DNA from: Planctomycetota bacterium
GTDB taxonomy: Bacteria; Planctomycetota; UBA1135; UBA2386
DNA: 41,376 nucleotides
Assembly (NCBI GenBank): GCA_016235155.1
Contig: JACRLW010000098.1
Location: 1 to 41,376, forward strand
Reading direction: 5' to 3'
Within the stretch, counting starts at the first letter, position 1; the number at the start of each line of letters is the position of its first letter. The position numbers were made by a program, and so were the translations under genes. The notes under the pieces were generated by a model, which saw only the letters and a list, made by a program, of their open reading frames with translations, did not search any database and had not been told where the DNA came from. Positions 17,693 through 26,464 of this stretch are shown here, one piece after another.

Positions 17693-20051
17693 GCTTGCCG
17701 TGCCCGCGGCGCGAGCTGCCGGTGGTGAAGTGCCACTTCTCCTCCTGGTCACCGCGCGGCGTCTTGAGCGTCGCCACGACCTCGTAGGTCGTGTTCGCTT
17801 CGAGCGTCTGCTTGGGGATGACGAAGACGACGCTCGGGTTCTCCATGCGCTTGAGCAAGGGCGACTTCGGCGTGTGGAGCCAGGTCGGAACGACTTCGTC
17901 TCGCTCGTACTCGCGGCCACGCCGCTTGCAGCGGAACAGCACCATGCTCGCGTCGTCGAGTTGGTTCGCGACGCCGCGGCCGAACTGCATGCTCACCGGA
18001 TAGCCGGCCTCCTGTTGGAGGCGCTCGGGGTCCTTCTCCGCCTTGCCCTCCTTCGTGTCGGCCATCGGGTCGGGGTACTCGTTGGCGTGGAACGAGAGCG
18101 GCACGCCTTCCATGCCGTCGGGCGGCCACTGCACCCACTTGAACTTTTCGGCGGACTCGGGATCGACCGCTTCTTCGAGCGAACCCATGTCGAGGACGAC
18201 GACCGCACCTTCGGCGGCGAAGCCGATGCGCTTGATGTTCGGCTCGAGCAACGGGAAGCGGTGGTAGACGGTGCCGATCCACCCGTCGAGGCTGTCGGCG
18301 GGATCGATGTGCCCGCCGCTCGGGCTGATGACGATCACCGAGTTCAGTCCGGCTCGCATGCCGCGCACCGTGAAGCCGGCCTTCGCCGGGTCCTCCTCGT
18401 GCGCCTCGGGCCACTGCCAGTGATCCGGGTTCTGCAGGAGGAAGAGCGCGTGATCACGGCACGCGACGGTCGACTCGAGGTCGATCTCGCAGTCGGGCAG
18501 GTCGAGCAGGTCGCGGAACTCGTTCAGGCGCATCAGGCCCTTGATCTGGTCGTCGTTCGGCTTCTCCGGAAGCAGCGGCGGCCCGTAGCCCGTGAACTCG
18601 GCGACGAGGGATCGACCCGCCGCCCACCCGCGCCACTCCGCTTCGATCTCCTCGCGCGGGCGATCGAACACCTTCTGGTAGACCTCGTCGACGACCTCAG
18701 GGAAAGGCCGCTTCGACTCGTCCGGCAGAGCCGAGAGCAGGTCCATCCACTTGCCCGGGTAGCGGGCCAGCAACCACACCGAGAAGCTCCAGGTCTTGAT
18801 GCGCGCGCTCGGGTTGAAGCTCGAGAACTGCACGCGCGGCACGCCGTTGAGCGGGAAGTCCGTGCTGCCGATCGCCTGGTCTCGCACTTCGCGCATCCAC
18901 CAGGTCGCCGAGTCGGGGAGCTCACGACGATCCCCGGTGGTCGTCTCGGTCCCGATCGCGCCGTGGCGCGTGATGGCGGTGGCTCGCAGATACCAGGTCG
19001 CCGCGTGCATCAGGCCCTCGTTGGTGGGGCCGTTGCCGCCGAGCATGTGGAACACGCTCGCGACGAGGTGATCGTGCATCGCCACCGGCGTGAGCGCGCG
19101 CGTCACCTCGCAGAGCCTGCCGTTCTCGTGCCACGCAACGTTGACGAAGTTCTCGGTCCCGTTGACGTGCGGATTGAGCCGGATGAAGGCCTTCTGCTCC
19201 GCGTTGGTCCAGATGAACGCGTACCAGTTGAGCACGCGCTTGAAGTGCTTGCGGATGTCGACGGACCTGCGCTTCGCCTCCGGCATGCAGAATTCGAGGA
19301 AGTCGCAAGCACGTTCGGCCCACATCACGCAGTCGATGGCGTTCTGTTGTGTGCCGCGCGTGAAGACCGTGAAGCTGTCGCTCTTGGCTCCGTAGAACTC
19401 GATTTCGCCGTCCTCGGCCAACATCGCCTTGAGTTCCTTCGGGATCTCGGCGACGACCTCGAAAGGGTATTCGGCCTTCGACAGCTCCGCGGCCTTCTGC
19501 TCGAGCTCGCGCATGCGTTGGACGAAGGCGATCTCTTCGGGCGTGCCCCAGAAACCCTCCCACTCGCCGTGCTCGAGCGCCTTGTGCGAGTCGACGTCGT
19601 GCGGGTTGTAGTACAGCGCCATCTCGAAATGTCCGACGGCCCGGCCCGGGACGTCCTTCAGCATCTTGAGCCCGAGTTCGCGGTGGAGCCGGCAGACGGC
19701 TTCCGCGAAGCGCCGCCACTCGCCGATGACCTCGAAGCGCTTCTCGTCGTTGGCGTCGTCGGGCCAGCGCTTCCCCTCCTTCGGCGCCTTCCATTCACCG
19801 CCCTCCTTCTGGTAGCCGAGGGCGCGCAGGGCGACGAGGTTCTCCGGCTCGTAGTTCCGCACGACGAGCTCGTAGGCCTCCTTCGCGCGCGAGAACACCT
19901 TGTTGCGCTCGGCGAGCTTCGCGTAGGTGATCAGCTTCGTCGCGGCGCTCTTCGCGAGCGCCTGTTCGTCCTTGGCGTACGGATCGTCCTGCGCGCGGAC
20001 GCCGGCGACGAGGAACACGAAGGCCAGAGAGAGGATCGGGAGGCTGCGCAT
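17625..20051 (-). CDS. Secreted CAP-domain protein with C-terminal Ig-like domain
   Basis: An 808-residue exported protein. A signal peptide (MRSLPILSLAFVFLVAGVRAQD) opens it. Residues about 25-200 are helical with repeat-like spacing; the middle (about 200-500) is of unknown type. Residues about 505-605 look like a CAP/SCP domain: a helix with RLNEFRDLLDLP, then SPSGGH and the typical YHRFPLLEPNIKRIGFAAE. About 735-790 resembles a bacterial Ig-like fold (TTYEVVATLKTPRG, WHFTTG), followed by a Lys/Pro-rich tail. CAP domains occur in secreted proteins with varied binding roles. An alternative start at 20072 (7 residues longer) lies 11 bases after TAGACT on the minus strand. The 3' end overlaps DUF423 by 68 bp. 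Confidence 0.75.
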   Translation of the reverse strand: MRSLPILSLAFVFLVAGVRAQDDPYAKDEQALAKSAATKLITYAKLAERNKVFSRAKEAYELVVRNYEPENLVALRALGYQKEGGEWKAPKEGKRWPDDANDEKRFEVIGEWRRFAEAVCRLHRELGLKMLKDVPGRAVGHFEMALYYNPHDVDSHKALEHGEWEGFWGTPEEIAFVQRMRELEQKAAELSKAEYPFEVVAEIPKELKAMLAEDGEIEFYGAKSDSFTVFTRGTQQNAIDCVMWAERACDFLEFCMPEAKRRSVDIRKHFKRVLNWYAFIWTNAEQKAFIRLNPHVNGTENFVNVAWHENGRLCEVTRALTPVAMHDHLVASVFHMLGGNGPTNEGLMHAATWYLRATAITRHGAIGTETTTGDRRELPDSATWWMREVRDQAIGSTDFPLNGVPRVQFSSFNPSARIKTWSFSVWLLARYPGKWMDLLSALPDESKRPFPEVVDEVYQKVFDRPREEIEAEWRGWAAGRSLVAEFTGYGPPLLPEKPNDDQIKGLMRLNEFRDLLDLPDCEIDLESTVACRDHALFLLQNPDHWQWPEAHEEDPAKAGFTVRGMRAGLNSVIVISPSGGHIDPADSLDGWIGTVYHRFPLLEPNIKRIGFAAEGAVVVLDMGSLEEAVDPESAEKFKWVQWPPDGMEGVPLSFHANEYPDPMADTKEGKAEKDPERLQQEAGYPVSMQFGRGVANQLDDASMVLFRCKRRGREYERDEVVPTWLHTPKSPLLKRMENPSVVFVIPKQTLEANTTYEVVATLKTPRGDQEEKWHFTTGSSRRGHGKLKVPERKQPKQPEPKPSEPKKG

Positions 20052-20196
20052 CGTTGGGTCGGGGCCCGACATGAGGGGCGGGCAGTCTACGCACGGTGCG
20101 CGGCAGCGACGAGCGGTCAGACTTCCGGGAACCCGAGCACGAGTCGAGTGGCATCGACCAGCGCGCAGCGCGCGGTGCTGGGCCCGCGGCACGGGT

Positions 20197-20286
20197 TAGG
20201 ATCCGCGCGCGATGTCCGAGAAGTCCCACGAGACCCGGTCTGCGCTTCGCCGTGTGCGAGGTCGGTGTCGGGCCTGCGACCGATGA
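20197..20286 (+). other. -10-like box followed by a possible 24-codon leaderless ORF
   Basis: TAGGAT (20197-20202), CCGCGCGCG, then ATG at 20212 open a short frame to a TGA at 20284-20286, 19 bases before the next gene. The peptide would be basic with two Cys. It may be a leader peptide or only the promoter of the membrane-protein gene; coding is unproven. Confidence 0.25.
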
Positions 20287-20305
20287 CGGCGATCGCATCG
20301 CACGC

Positions 20306-21058
20306 ATGAGTCCCCTGCTGCTGCCGACGGCGCCTCGCCGCCCGACTTTCGCGGCCGTCGCGCGCTTGCCGGGCCACGCGCTTGCGCTGGTCGTCGCCGC
20401 GTTGCTGCTGCCGTTGGTCGCGGTGATCGCACTGCACCTCGAAGGCATCGACGTGTTCGGGCAGGAGGACGACGCCCTCTTCGCGGAGCGCGCCAACGCG
20501 ACCGGCCGAGTCGTGACCACCGCGACCTTCACGCCGCGCTTCCTCGCACCGGTCGTCTCCGTCGAGTTCGACTTCACCGACCCGACCGGTGAACCGCGCC
20601 GCGGCCGGTCGTTCGCGACGCACGCCGAGGCACCAGGCACCGGCGAGGCGGTGGTGGTCGAGTTCACGCCGGCCGATCCGACCGTGGCGCGGGTGCGCGG
20701 CACGCGACGCAACCCGTTCGAGCCGGCGCTGTCCCGCTTCGTCGCGTTCGGCGTGTTGCCCTGCCTCTTGATCCTGATGCTCGCGCTCCGCGACCACGCG
20801 CACCGGCGCGCGCTTCTCGTCGGGGGTCGCGAAGCGCCGGTCGAGTTCCTCGAACGCACGCCGGCTGCTAGGCGCGAACGCTGGCGCTACCGCTTCCGCG
20901 ACGAACGCGGCGCGTTCCATGCCCACGTGATCGCGGTGCCCGCGGGCAAGTCGTTCGCGGGGCGCCTGCGCGACGACCCCGGCTCGGTCCGCGTCGTCCA
21001 CGATCCCGCGCGCCCACGGCGGCACCGCCTCGTCCTCGCGAGCGACTTCCGCGCGTGA
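20306..21058 (+). CDS. DUF3592-like membrane protein
   Basis: A 250-residue protein. One membrane helix lies near residues 20-42 (HALALVVAALLLPLVAVIALHL) and one near 148-166 (FVAFGVLPCLLILMLAL). Between them is a beta-rich extracytoplasmic region (GRVVTTATF, VEFDFTDPTGEPRRG, VVVEFTPADPTVARVRG) like DUF3592 proteins. A second beta-rich cytoplasmic region follows. Function is unknown. The start at 20306 leaves a short basic n-region before the first helix. The stop overlaps the GTG start of the next gene (GTGA, 21055-21058), implying an operon with dinG. Confidence 0.7.
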   Translation: MSPLLLPTAPRRPTFAAVARLPGHALALVVAALLLPLVAVIALHLEGIDVFGQEDDALFAERANATGRVVTTATFTPRFLAPVVSVEFDFTDPTGEPRRGRSFATHAEAPGTGEAVVVEFTPADPTVARVRGTRRNPFEPALSRFVAFGVLPCLLILMLALRDHAHRRALLVGGREAPVEFLERTPAARRERWRYRFRDERGAFHAHVIAVPAGKSFAGRLRDDPGSVRVVHDPARPRRHRLVLASDFRA

Positions 21059-23014
21059 CCGACGAACCGTCGATCGACGACGTGCTCGGCGAGCACGGCT
21101 GCGTGCGCCGGCGCGTGACCGGCTGGGAGCCCCGCCCGCAGCAGCTCGCGCGCCCTCGCCGAACAACGTCACCTTCTCGCCGAAGCCGGGACGGGCGTGG
21201 GCAAGTCGTTCGCGTACCTCGTCCCGATCGTCCTCCACGCACTCGCGCACCAAGGCGACGGTCCCGTCGTCGTGTCGACGCGCACCATCGCGCTGCAGGA
21301 ACAGCTCGAGCAGAAGGACCTGCCCTTCCTCCACGCAGTGCTGCCGCTCGAGTGGTCGTCCGTGACGGCCGTCGGACGCAGCCACTACGTGTGCCTGCGC
21401 CGCATGCACCTCGCGGAGCGTGAACGGCGCAGCCTGTTCGACGACCGCTCGCGCGAAGCCCAGCTCGATCGCGTCGTCGAATGGGCGCGACAGTCGCACG
21501 GCGGCTTGCGCTTCGAACTGACCGAACCGGTCGACGACGAGGTCTGGGAGGAAGTGCGCGCCGAGCAGGGCAACTGCCTCTACAAGGCCTGCCCGCACTA
21601 CGACGCGTGCCCCTACCAGCGCGCGCGGCGCCGGCTCGACTCGGCGCAACTGATCGTCGTGAACCACGCGCTGTACTGCGCCGACGTGGCCCTGCGCATG
21701 GCGGGAGCGCGCTTCCTCCCCGAACACCGCGTCGTCGTCTTCGACGAGGCGCACCATCTCGAACGCGTCGCGACCGAGGCGCTCGGCGCCCGGCTCTCGC
21801 TCGGCACGGTGCTCTGGCAGCTCCGACGACTGCGCCCGCGCCGTTCCCGCGCGGGCTTGATCGAGCGCGCCGGTTCGTCCCGTGCCGCGGTGCTTCTGGA
21901 CGACACCCGCACGGCCGCCGAAGCGTTCTTCGCGATGCTGCATGCGCGCGCCGAACGCGCAGGCGCGGGACGGGGTCGTCAGCTCGCGCTCGAGGCCGAC
22001 GACGTGCTCGAGGACCCGGTGTCCGCTCCGCTGGTCGAGTTCGCCGCCGAGTTGCATGCGGCCGCCGCGAAGTTCACCGAGGTCGACCTGCGGACGGAAC
22101 TCCAGGCGCGCGCTCGATCGCTGCAGGGCCTCGGTGCGGCGATGGCCGCGTTGCGCGGACCATGCAGCGCCGAGACGGTCCGTTGGATCGAGGTCGACGC
22201 GCGCGGTGCTTCGCTCCACGCCGCTCCGCTCGAGGTCGGAGCGGCGCTCGCGCGTCACGTGTTCGCTGCACCACGCTCGGCCGTGCTCGTGAGCGCGACG
22301 CTCGAACCCGGCGACGACCCGCAGCTCACCTGGCTGCGCGACCGGCTCGGCGTCGGTGAGCGCGCGGACGCGATGCGTCTCGGCTCCCCGTTCGACTACC
22401 GCCGCAACGTGCGGGTGCGCATCCCCGACGCGATGCCGGACCCGGCGCGCGAACCGGACGCATTCCTCCGCCGCTGCCGGGACGAAGTGCGCGAGCGCGT
22501 GCTGCGCAACGGCGGGCGAGCCCTCGTGCTGTGCACGTCGTGGAGTTTCGTCCGCGCGATCCGCGACGAGCTCGCGGCCCCGCTCGCCGACGCGGGCATC
22601 GCACTGCTCGTCCAGGGCGACGCCCCGATCCGCGACCTGCTTCGCCGCAAGCTGGCCGAACCGACGTCGGTGTTCGTCGGGACCGAGTCGCTCTGGGAAG
22701 GGATCGACGTCCCGGGCGAAGCCCTGACGCTGGTGATCGTCACCCGCCTGCCGTTCGCGCAGCCGGACCACCCGTTGACGCGCGCCCGCCTCCGGGCGAT
22801 CGAGGCGCGGGGCGGAGATCCGTTCACCGAGCACTCGCTGCCGGAGGCGGTGCTGCGCTTCCGCCAGGGTTTCGGGCGCCTCGTGCGCCGCGCCGACGAT
22901 CGCGGCGAGGTCGTCGTCCTCGACCCGCGCGCGCGGACGAAGGGCTACGGCCGGGCGTTCCTCGCCGCGCTGCCCGACGGCGTGATGGCGGACGACGGCG
23001 ACGGCGTGGTGTGA
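21055..23014 (+). CDS. dinG: DinG/XPD-type ATP-dependent DNA helicase (frameshifted by one base)
   Basis: Superfamily 2 iron-sulfur helicase of about 650 residues. It has [13 protein letters not shown] (Walker A) and [11 protein letters not shown] (DEAH box). Cysteines in YVCLRRM and [16 protein letters not shown] fit the 4Fe-4S site. [21 protein letters not shown] and [11 protein letters not shown] are the C-terminal helicase motifs. The frame breaks between 21147 and 21160: the GTG-initiated N-terminus reads [11 protein letters not shown], and the body continues in another frame as [15 protein letters not shown]. One base missing from the GCGCGCC run restores the join. The break precedes Walker A, so neither product as written would be complete. 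The error-prone GC repeat makes a sequencing deletion likely. Confidence 0.85.
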
Positions 23015-23015
23015 A

Positions 23016-23058
23016 TATCGGCTGGACGGCTAGCTATCGAGATGATATCAATCCGATA
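23016..23058 (+). promoter_or_regulatory. AT-richer palindromic region upstream of SPFH gene
   Basis: A short AT-richer island lies between dinG and the SPFH gene. TATCGG (23016-23021) and CCGATA (23053-23058) are inverted repeats around the exact palindrome TGATATCA (23043-23050). It is the probable promoter/operator of the SPFH-RHH pair; the downstream RHH protein is a candidate ligand. Confidence 0.4.
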
Positions 23059-23076
23059 CCCAACCTCGAACGCGCC

Positions 23077-23973
23077 ATGAACCAGACCCACTCCAAGGAA
23101 ATCGCCTACCGCGATCCGCGACCGGGCGTCCCGATGCTGCTCCTCGGCCTCGCGCTCGTGCCCGCCGCGATCGGTTCCTTCATCGTCGCCGGCAACGTCC
23201 GTGACGGGGCGCCGGTCTTCGGCATCCTCGGCCTGCTCGCGCTTCTCGCCTCGCTCCTCGTGCTGCGCGGACTGACGCTCGTGAACCCGAACCAGAGCAA
23301 GGTCGTGCTGTTGTTCGGGAACTACCGCGGCTCGATCCGCGAACCCGGCCTGTACTGGGTCAACCCGTTCACGATCCGCAAGCACGTCTCCCAGCGCGCA
23401 CACAACTTCAACAGCGAGAAGCTGAAGGTGAACGACCAGACCGGCAACCCGATCGAGATCGGAGCGGTGGTCGTGTGGCGCGTGCGCGACACGGCACAGG
23501 CGACGTTCGACGTCGAGAACTTCGAGTCGTACGTCGAGGTGCAGACCGAGTCCGCGCTCCGCACGCTCGCCGCGAACCACCCGTACGACGCGACCGAAGA
23601 CCATCCGGGCGTGACGTCGCTGCGGGGCAGCGCGGACGTCGTCGCGAAAGAACTCATGCACGAACTCACCGAGCGCCTGTCGATGGCCGGGATCGAGGTC
23701 CTCGAAGCCCGCCTCGCGCACCTCGCCTACGCCCCCGAGATCGCGGGCGCGATGCTGCAGCGCCAACAGGCGCAGGCGATCATCGCGGCGCGCACGAAGA
23801 TCGTCGACGGCGCCGTCGGCATGGTCGAAATGGCGCTGGAGCGGCTGAGTCAGCGCGGCGTCGTCCAGCTCGACGAAGAGCGCAAGGCCGCCATGGTGCA
23901 GAACCTGATGGTCGTCCTCTGCAGCGAGCGCGGCAGCCAGCCGATCGTCAACGCGGGCAGCATGTATCCCTGA
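23077..23973 (+). CDS. SPFH/band-7 domain membrane protein
   Basis: A 298-residue protein. Two N-terminal helices (about residues 20-39 and 49-69) precede an SPFH domain, about 70-240: [47 protein letters not shown] and the helical [20 protein letters not shown]. The domain oligomerises on membranes and organises microdomains or scaffolds protein complexes. The C-terminal 40 residues ([20 protein letters not shown]) are typical of the bacterial subgroup that is followed by a small RHH protein. ATG 23077 is the first start after the dinG stop that gives the hydrophobic helices at the proper place. Confidence 0.87.
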   Translation: MNQTHSKEIAYRDPRPGVPMLLLGLALVPAAIGSFIVAGNVRDGAPVFGILGLLALLASLLVLRGLTLVNPNQSKVVLLFGNYRGSIREPGLYWVNPFTIRKHVSQRAHNFNSEKLKVNDQTGNPIEIGAVVVWRVRDTAQATFDVENFESYVEVQTESALRTLAANHPYDATEDHPGVTSLRGSADVVAKELMHELTERLSMAGIEVLEARLAHLAYAPEIAGAMLQRQQAQAIIAARTKIVDGAVGMVEMALERLSQRGVVQLDEERKAAMVQNLMVVLCSERGSQPIVNAGSMYP

Positions 23974-23993
23974 CCCGTGCGGCGGGCGATCCC

Positions 23994-24191
23994 GTGAGCG
24001 ACGACAAGAAGGGCTTCCTGCTCCGCGTCCCCGCGGAGCTGCTCGAGCAACTCCGCGGCTGGGCCGAGCAGGAGATGCGCAGCCTCAACGGCCAGATCGA
24101 GTGGATCCTGCGCGAGGCGCTTCGCGCGCGGGGTCGGGTCACCGACGCCGACTCGCCGAGAATCGCGCGCAAGCGCAAGCCGCCGATGTGA
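23994..24191 (+). CDS. Arc-type ribbon-helix-helix small DNA-binding protein
   Basis: A 65-residue protein from a GTG start. FLLRVPAELLEQLRGWAEQE followed by MRSLNGQIEWILREALR is the beta-strand/helix/helix pattern of Arc/MetJ-like ribbon-helix-helix proteins, with a basic tail. It follows the SPFH gene after 20 bp. Such partners often accompany SPFH proteins in bacterial genomes. It may repress the pair through the palindrome at 23043-23050; that is inference. No toxin gene is adjacent, so an antitoxin role is not supported. Confidence 0.8.
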   Translation: MSDDKKGFLLRVPAELLEQLRGWAEQEMRSLNGQIEWILREALRARGRVTDADSPRIARKRKPPM

Positions 24192-24200
24192 CGCGGGAGG

Positions 24201-25763
24201 TCACTTGATGCCGTGCATCAGCTTGTTCATCGGCTTGCTCAGGAGGAAGTACAGCGCGCCGGCGCCGATCGCGAACCACGCAATCGACGTGTACGTCGTG
24301 GTGTATGCAGCCAGCGCGCTTGCTCCCGTGACCTCGCCCTTCTCGAGTGCACCGACCGCCTGCGACGACAGGATGCCCGCGAGGTTGTTGCCGCAGGCGA
24401 TCGACAGGAACCACGCGCCCATCGCGACTCCGGTCATGTGCGCCGGCGCGAGCTTCGTCACCATCGACAGACCGACCGGCGAGATGCAGAGCTCACCCGT
24501 CGTGTGGATGAAGTAGACGAGGAAGAGCATCACGAACGGTGTGCGGAAGTCCGGGCCGGCCATCGTGATCGCCCAGTTGCAGATCAGGAAGCCGAGGCCG
24601 ACCTGCACGAGCGCGAGGCCGAACTTGGCAGGGATCGACGGATTCCGGCCGATGCGCGAGAGGACCACCCAGAGCACCGCGAAGACCGGACCGAGGAGGA
24701 CGATGAAGCCCGAGTTCACCGACTGGAAGTACGTGAACTTCCACCACCCGGGGTTCGACACGTGGTCGCGCGCGAAGAAGTTGAGCGAGTTGCCGGCCTG
24801 CTCGAACGACGCCCAGAACAGCGCATTCGCGGCCAGGAGGAGGATGAACGCGAAGAGCCGTTGTCCCCCGGCGCGATCGCCGGCGCGGATCAGCTTGATG
24901 CCGAGGGTGACGAACCAGGACACCATGCCGCCCGCCAGGACCAGCAGGAGCTTGGTCGCGATGTCGTCGCGCGCGAGCAGGAAGTAGACGCCGGGCGTCG
25001 CGGCCGCACAGCCGGCAAGCACGGCGCAGAACCAGACGGGACTCGTCCGGTTCGCTGGCACAAGACCCTTGTCGCCGAGCGTGCGCCTGAAGAGCAGGAA
25101 GGTGACGAGACCGAGCAGCATGCCGGCCCCCGCCATGCCGAATCCCCAGCGATAGTCGGGCAGCAGGATCATCCCCGACGGCAGGATCTGCTCCGGATCC
25201 GGCGTGAATCCGGGCGGCAGTTCCGCAGGCGTCACTTCGATCGGGAACCAGTTCGACACTGCCGTGCAGAGCAGTGGCGCGATCAGCGCGCCGATGTTGA
25301 TCCCCATGTAGAAGATCGTGAAGCCACCGTCCCGCCGCGGATCGCCGGGTGCGTAGAGCTTGCCGACGAGCGTGCTGATGTTCGGCTTGAAGAGGCCGTT
25401 GCCGACGACGATCAGCGAGAGTCCCCAGAGAAACGCGTTCGTGTCCTTGAGCGTCAGCGTGAAGCAGCCCGCCGCCATGATCAGGCCGCCGAGCAGGATG
25501 CTCCGTCGGTAGCCCAGCACCTTGTCGGCGACGTAGCCGCCGAAGATGCCGACCGCATACACGAGGGAGGTGTAGGCACCGTAGATCAGCGCTGCGTCCG
25601 CCTTCGCCACCATGAAGAGCTGCGCGACGTAGACCGCCAGCAGTGCCCTCATGCCGTAGTAGCAGAAGCGCTCCCACAGCTCGGCGAAGAACATCATGTA
25701 GAGGCCCGGCGGATGACCTTGCCGGGCCGGGACTGACGTCGCGGAAGTTGCGCTGTTCGACAC
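24201..25763 (-). CDS. POT/PTR-family proton-dependent di/tripeptide transporter
   Basis: A 520-residue major-facilitator protein with about 12-14 membrane helices. The POT signatures are the ExxER motif in FFAELWERFCYYGMRALL and GGYVADKVLGYRRSILLGG after helix 2, plus FTIFYMGINIGALIAPLL. It would import di- and tripeptides with protons across the inner membrane. GTG start at 25763 with GGAG 7 bases upstream, one of the few clear ribosome binding sites here; TAGCCT further upstream is a possible -10. Upstream on the same strand lie a small unknown gene and a DPP-IV-like peptidase, which could supply its substrates. Confidence 0.9.
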   Translation of the reverse strand: MSNSATSATSVPARQGHPPGLYMMFFAELWERFCYYGMRALLAVYVAQLFMVAKADAALIYGAYTSLVYAVGIFGGYVADKVLGYRRSILLGGLIMAAGCFTLTLKDTNAFLWGLSLIVVGNGLFKPNISTLVGKLYAPGDPRRDGGFTIFYMGINIGALIAPLLCTAVSNWFPIEVTPAELPPGFTPDPEQILPSGMILLPDYRWGFGMAGAGMLLGLVTFLLFRRTLGDKGLVPANRTSPVWFCAVLAGCAAATPGVYFLLARDDIATKLLLVLAGGMVSWFVTLGIKLIRAGDRAGGQRLFAFILLLAANALFWASFEQAGNSLNFFARDHVSNPGWWKFTYFQSVNSGFIVLLGPVFAVLWVVLSRIGRNPSIPAKFGLALVQVGLGFLICNWAITMAGPDFRTPFVMLFLVYFIHTTGELCISPVGLSMVTKLAPAHMTGVAMGAWFLSIACGNNLAGILSSQAVGALEKGEVTGASALAAYTTTYTSIAWFAIGAGALYFLLSKPMNKLMHGIK

Positions 25764-25840
25764 GAGTTGCTCCGTGATGGATCGAGGGCGGGAGAGGGAG
25801 CGCGAAGGCTAACGACGCCACCGCGCGAGAGCCCGGACGA

Positions 25841-26464
25841 TCAAGCGCGGAACGGAACGACGAGCGGCAGGCGCGAAGCGATCGCGGCGGCCACCGCGCC
25901 GCCGAGCGCGAACAACGCCGCGCCGGCCGTCGCGAGCAGGGGAACCGCGAGGCGATGCGCTTCGGCGAGCGACGCAGGGGAGCAACCGAAGGTGCGCTGG
26001 GAGAGGAAGCCGAGCTGATCGCGCAGCGCGAACGAAGAACCGATCGACCAGTCCGCTCCGTCGGGTCGCGGCACGACGAACGTGAAGTCGAAGTCGATCG
26101 GCAGCCACGCTTCCGCTGCGAGCAGGTGGCCGTACGGCGAACGCGCGAACCGCGACTCCTGGGCGCGGCGCCAGTCCGGGTCCGTCCACAACGGGTCGGG
26201 CAACGCGTCGGGGAGTTCGAGTTCCGGCCGGGCGGCATGGACCGCGACGAAGCGAACGGCGTCGAGTCCCCGCTCCGGCAGGCCGATGCGCCGCGGCTCG
26301 AGGTCACCGTCCTCGATCCACGGGAGACTCACCGGCACGCGGCCGGACAACGCTGCGCCGACGTCGCTCCACCACCGCTCGATCCCCGCGACGCGCTCGC
26401 GCGCCGTTTCGGCGTCGATCGCGAAGAGGCGGCACAACGGCCCCACGAGGATCGCGTCGCTCAT
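25841..26464 (-). CDS. Hypothetical protein, translationally coupled to DPP-IV gene
   Basis: A 207-residue protein I do not recognise. It is rich in Pro, Trp and acidic residues through the middle (SLPWIEDGDLEPRRIGL, DPLWTDPDWRRAQESRF), has a hydrophobic stretch near the C-terminus (about 165-195) that could be a membrane helix, and has no signal peptide. Its ATG overlaps the stop of the peptidase gene (ATGA, 26461-26464), so the two are co-translated. A periplasm-free assistant or unrelated cytoplasmic role are both possible. Confidence 0.6.
   Translation of the reverse strand: MSDAILVGPLCRLFAIDAETARERVAGIERWWSDVGAALSGRVPVSLPWIEDGDLEPRRIGLPERGLDAVRFVAVHAARPELELPDALPDPLWTDPDWRRAQESRFARSPYGHLLAAEAWLPIDFDFTFVVPRPDGADWSIGSSFALRDQLGFLSQRTFGCSPASLAEAHRLAVPLLATAGAALFALGGAVAAAIASRLPLVVPFRA

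Noticed and set aside
17700..20309. Long plus-strand frame of 869 codons opposite the CAP-domain gene
   Set aside because: Its translation is Arg/Val/Leu/His-rich with no motif. It mirrors the well-supported minus-strand gene, a common shadow in GC-rich DNA.
20117..22834. Minus-strand frame of 905 codons opposite dinG
   Set aside because: No recognisable motif and fully antisense to DinG and the membrane-protein gene.
23994..24191. Antitoxin of a toxin-antitoxin pair
   Set aside because: The ribbon-helix-helix fold fits, but no toxin-like gene lies on either side.
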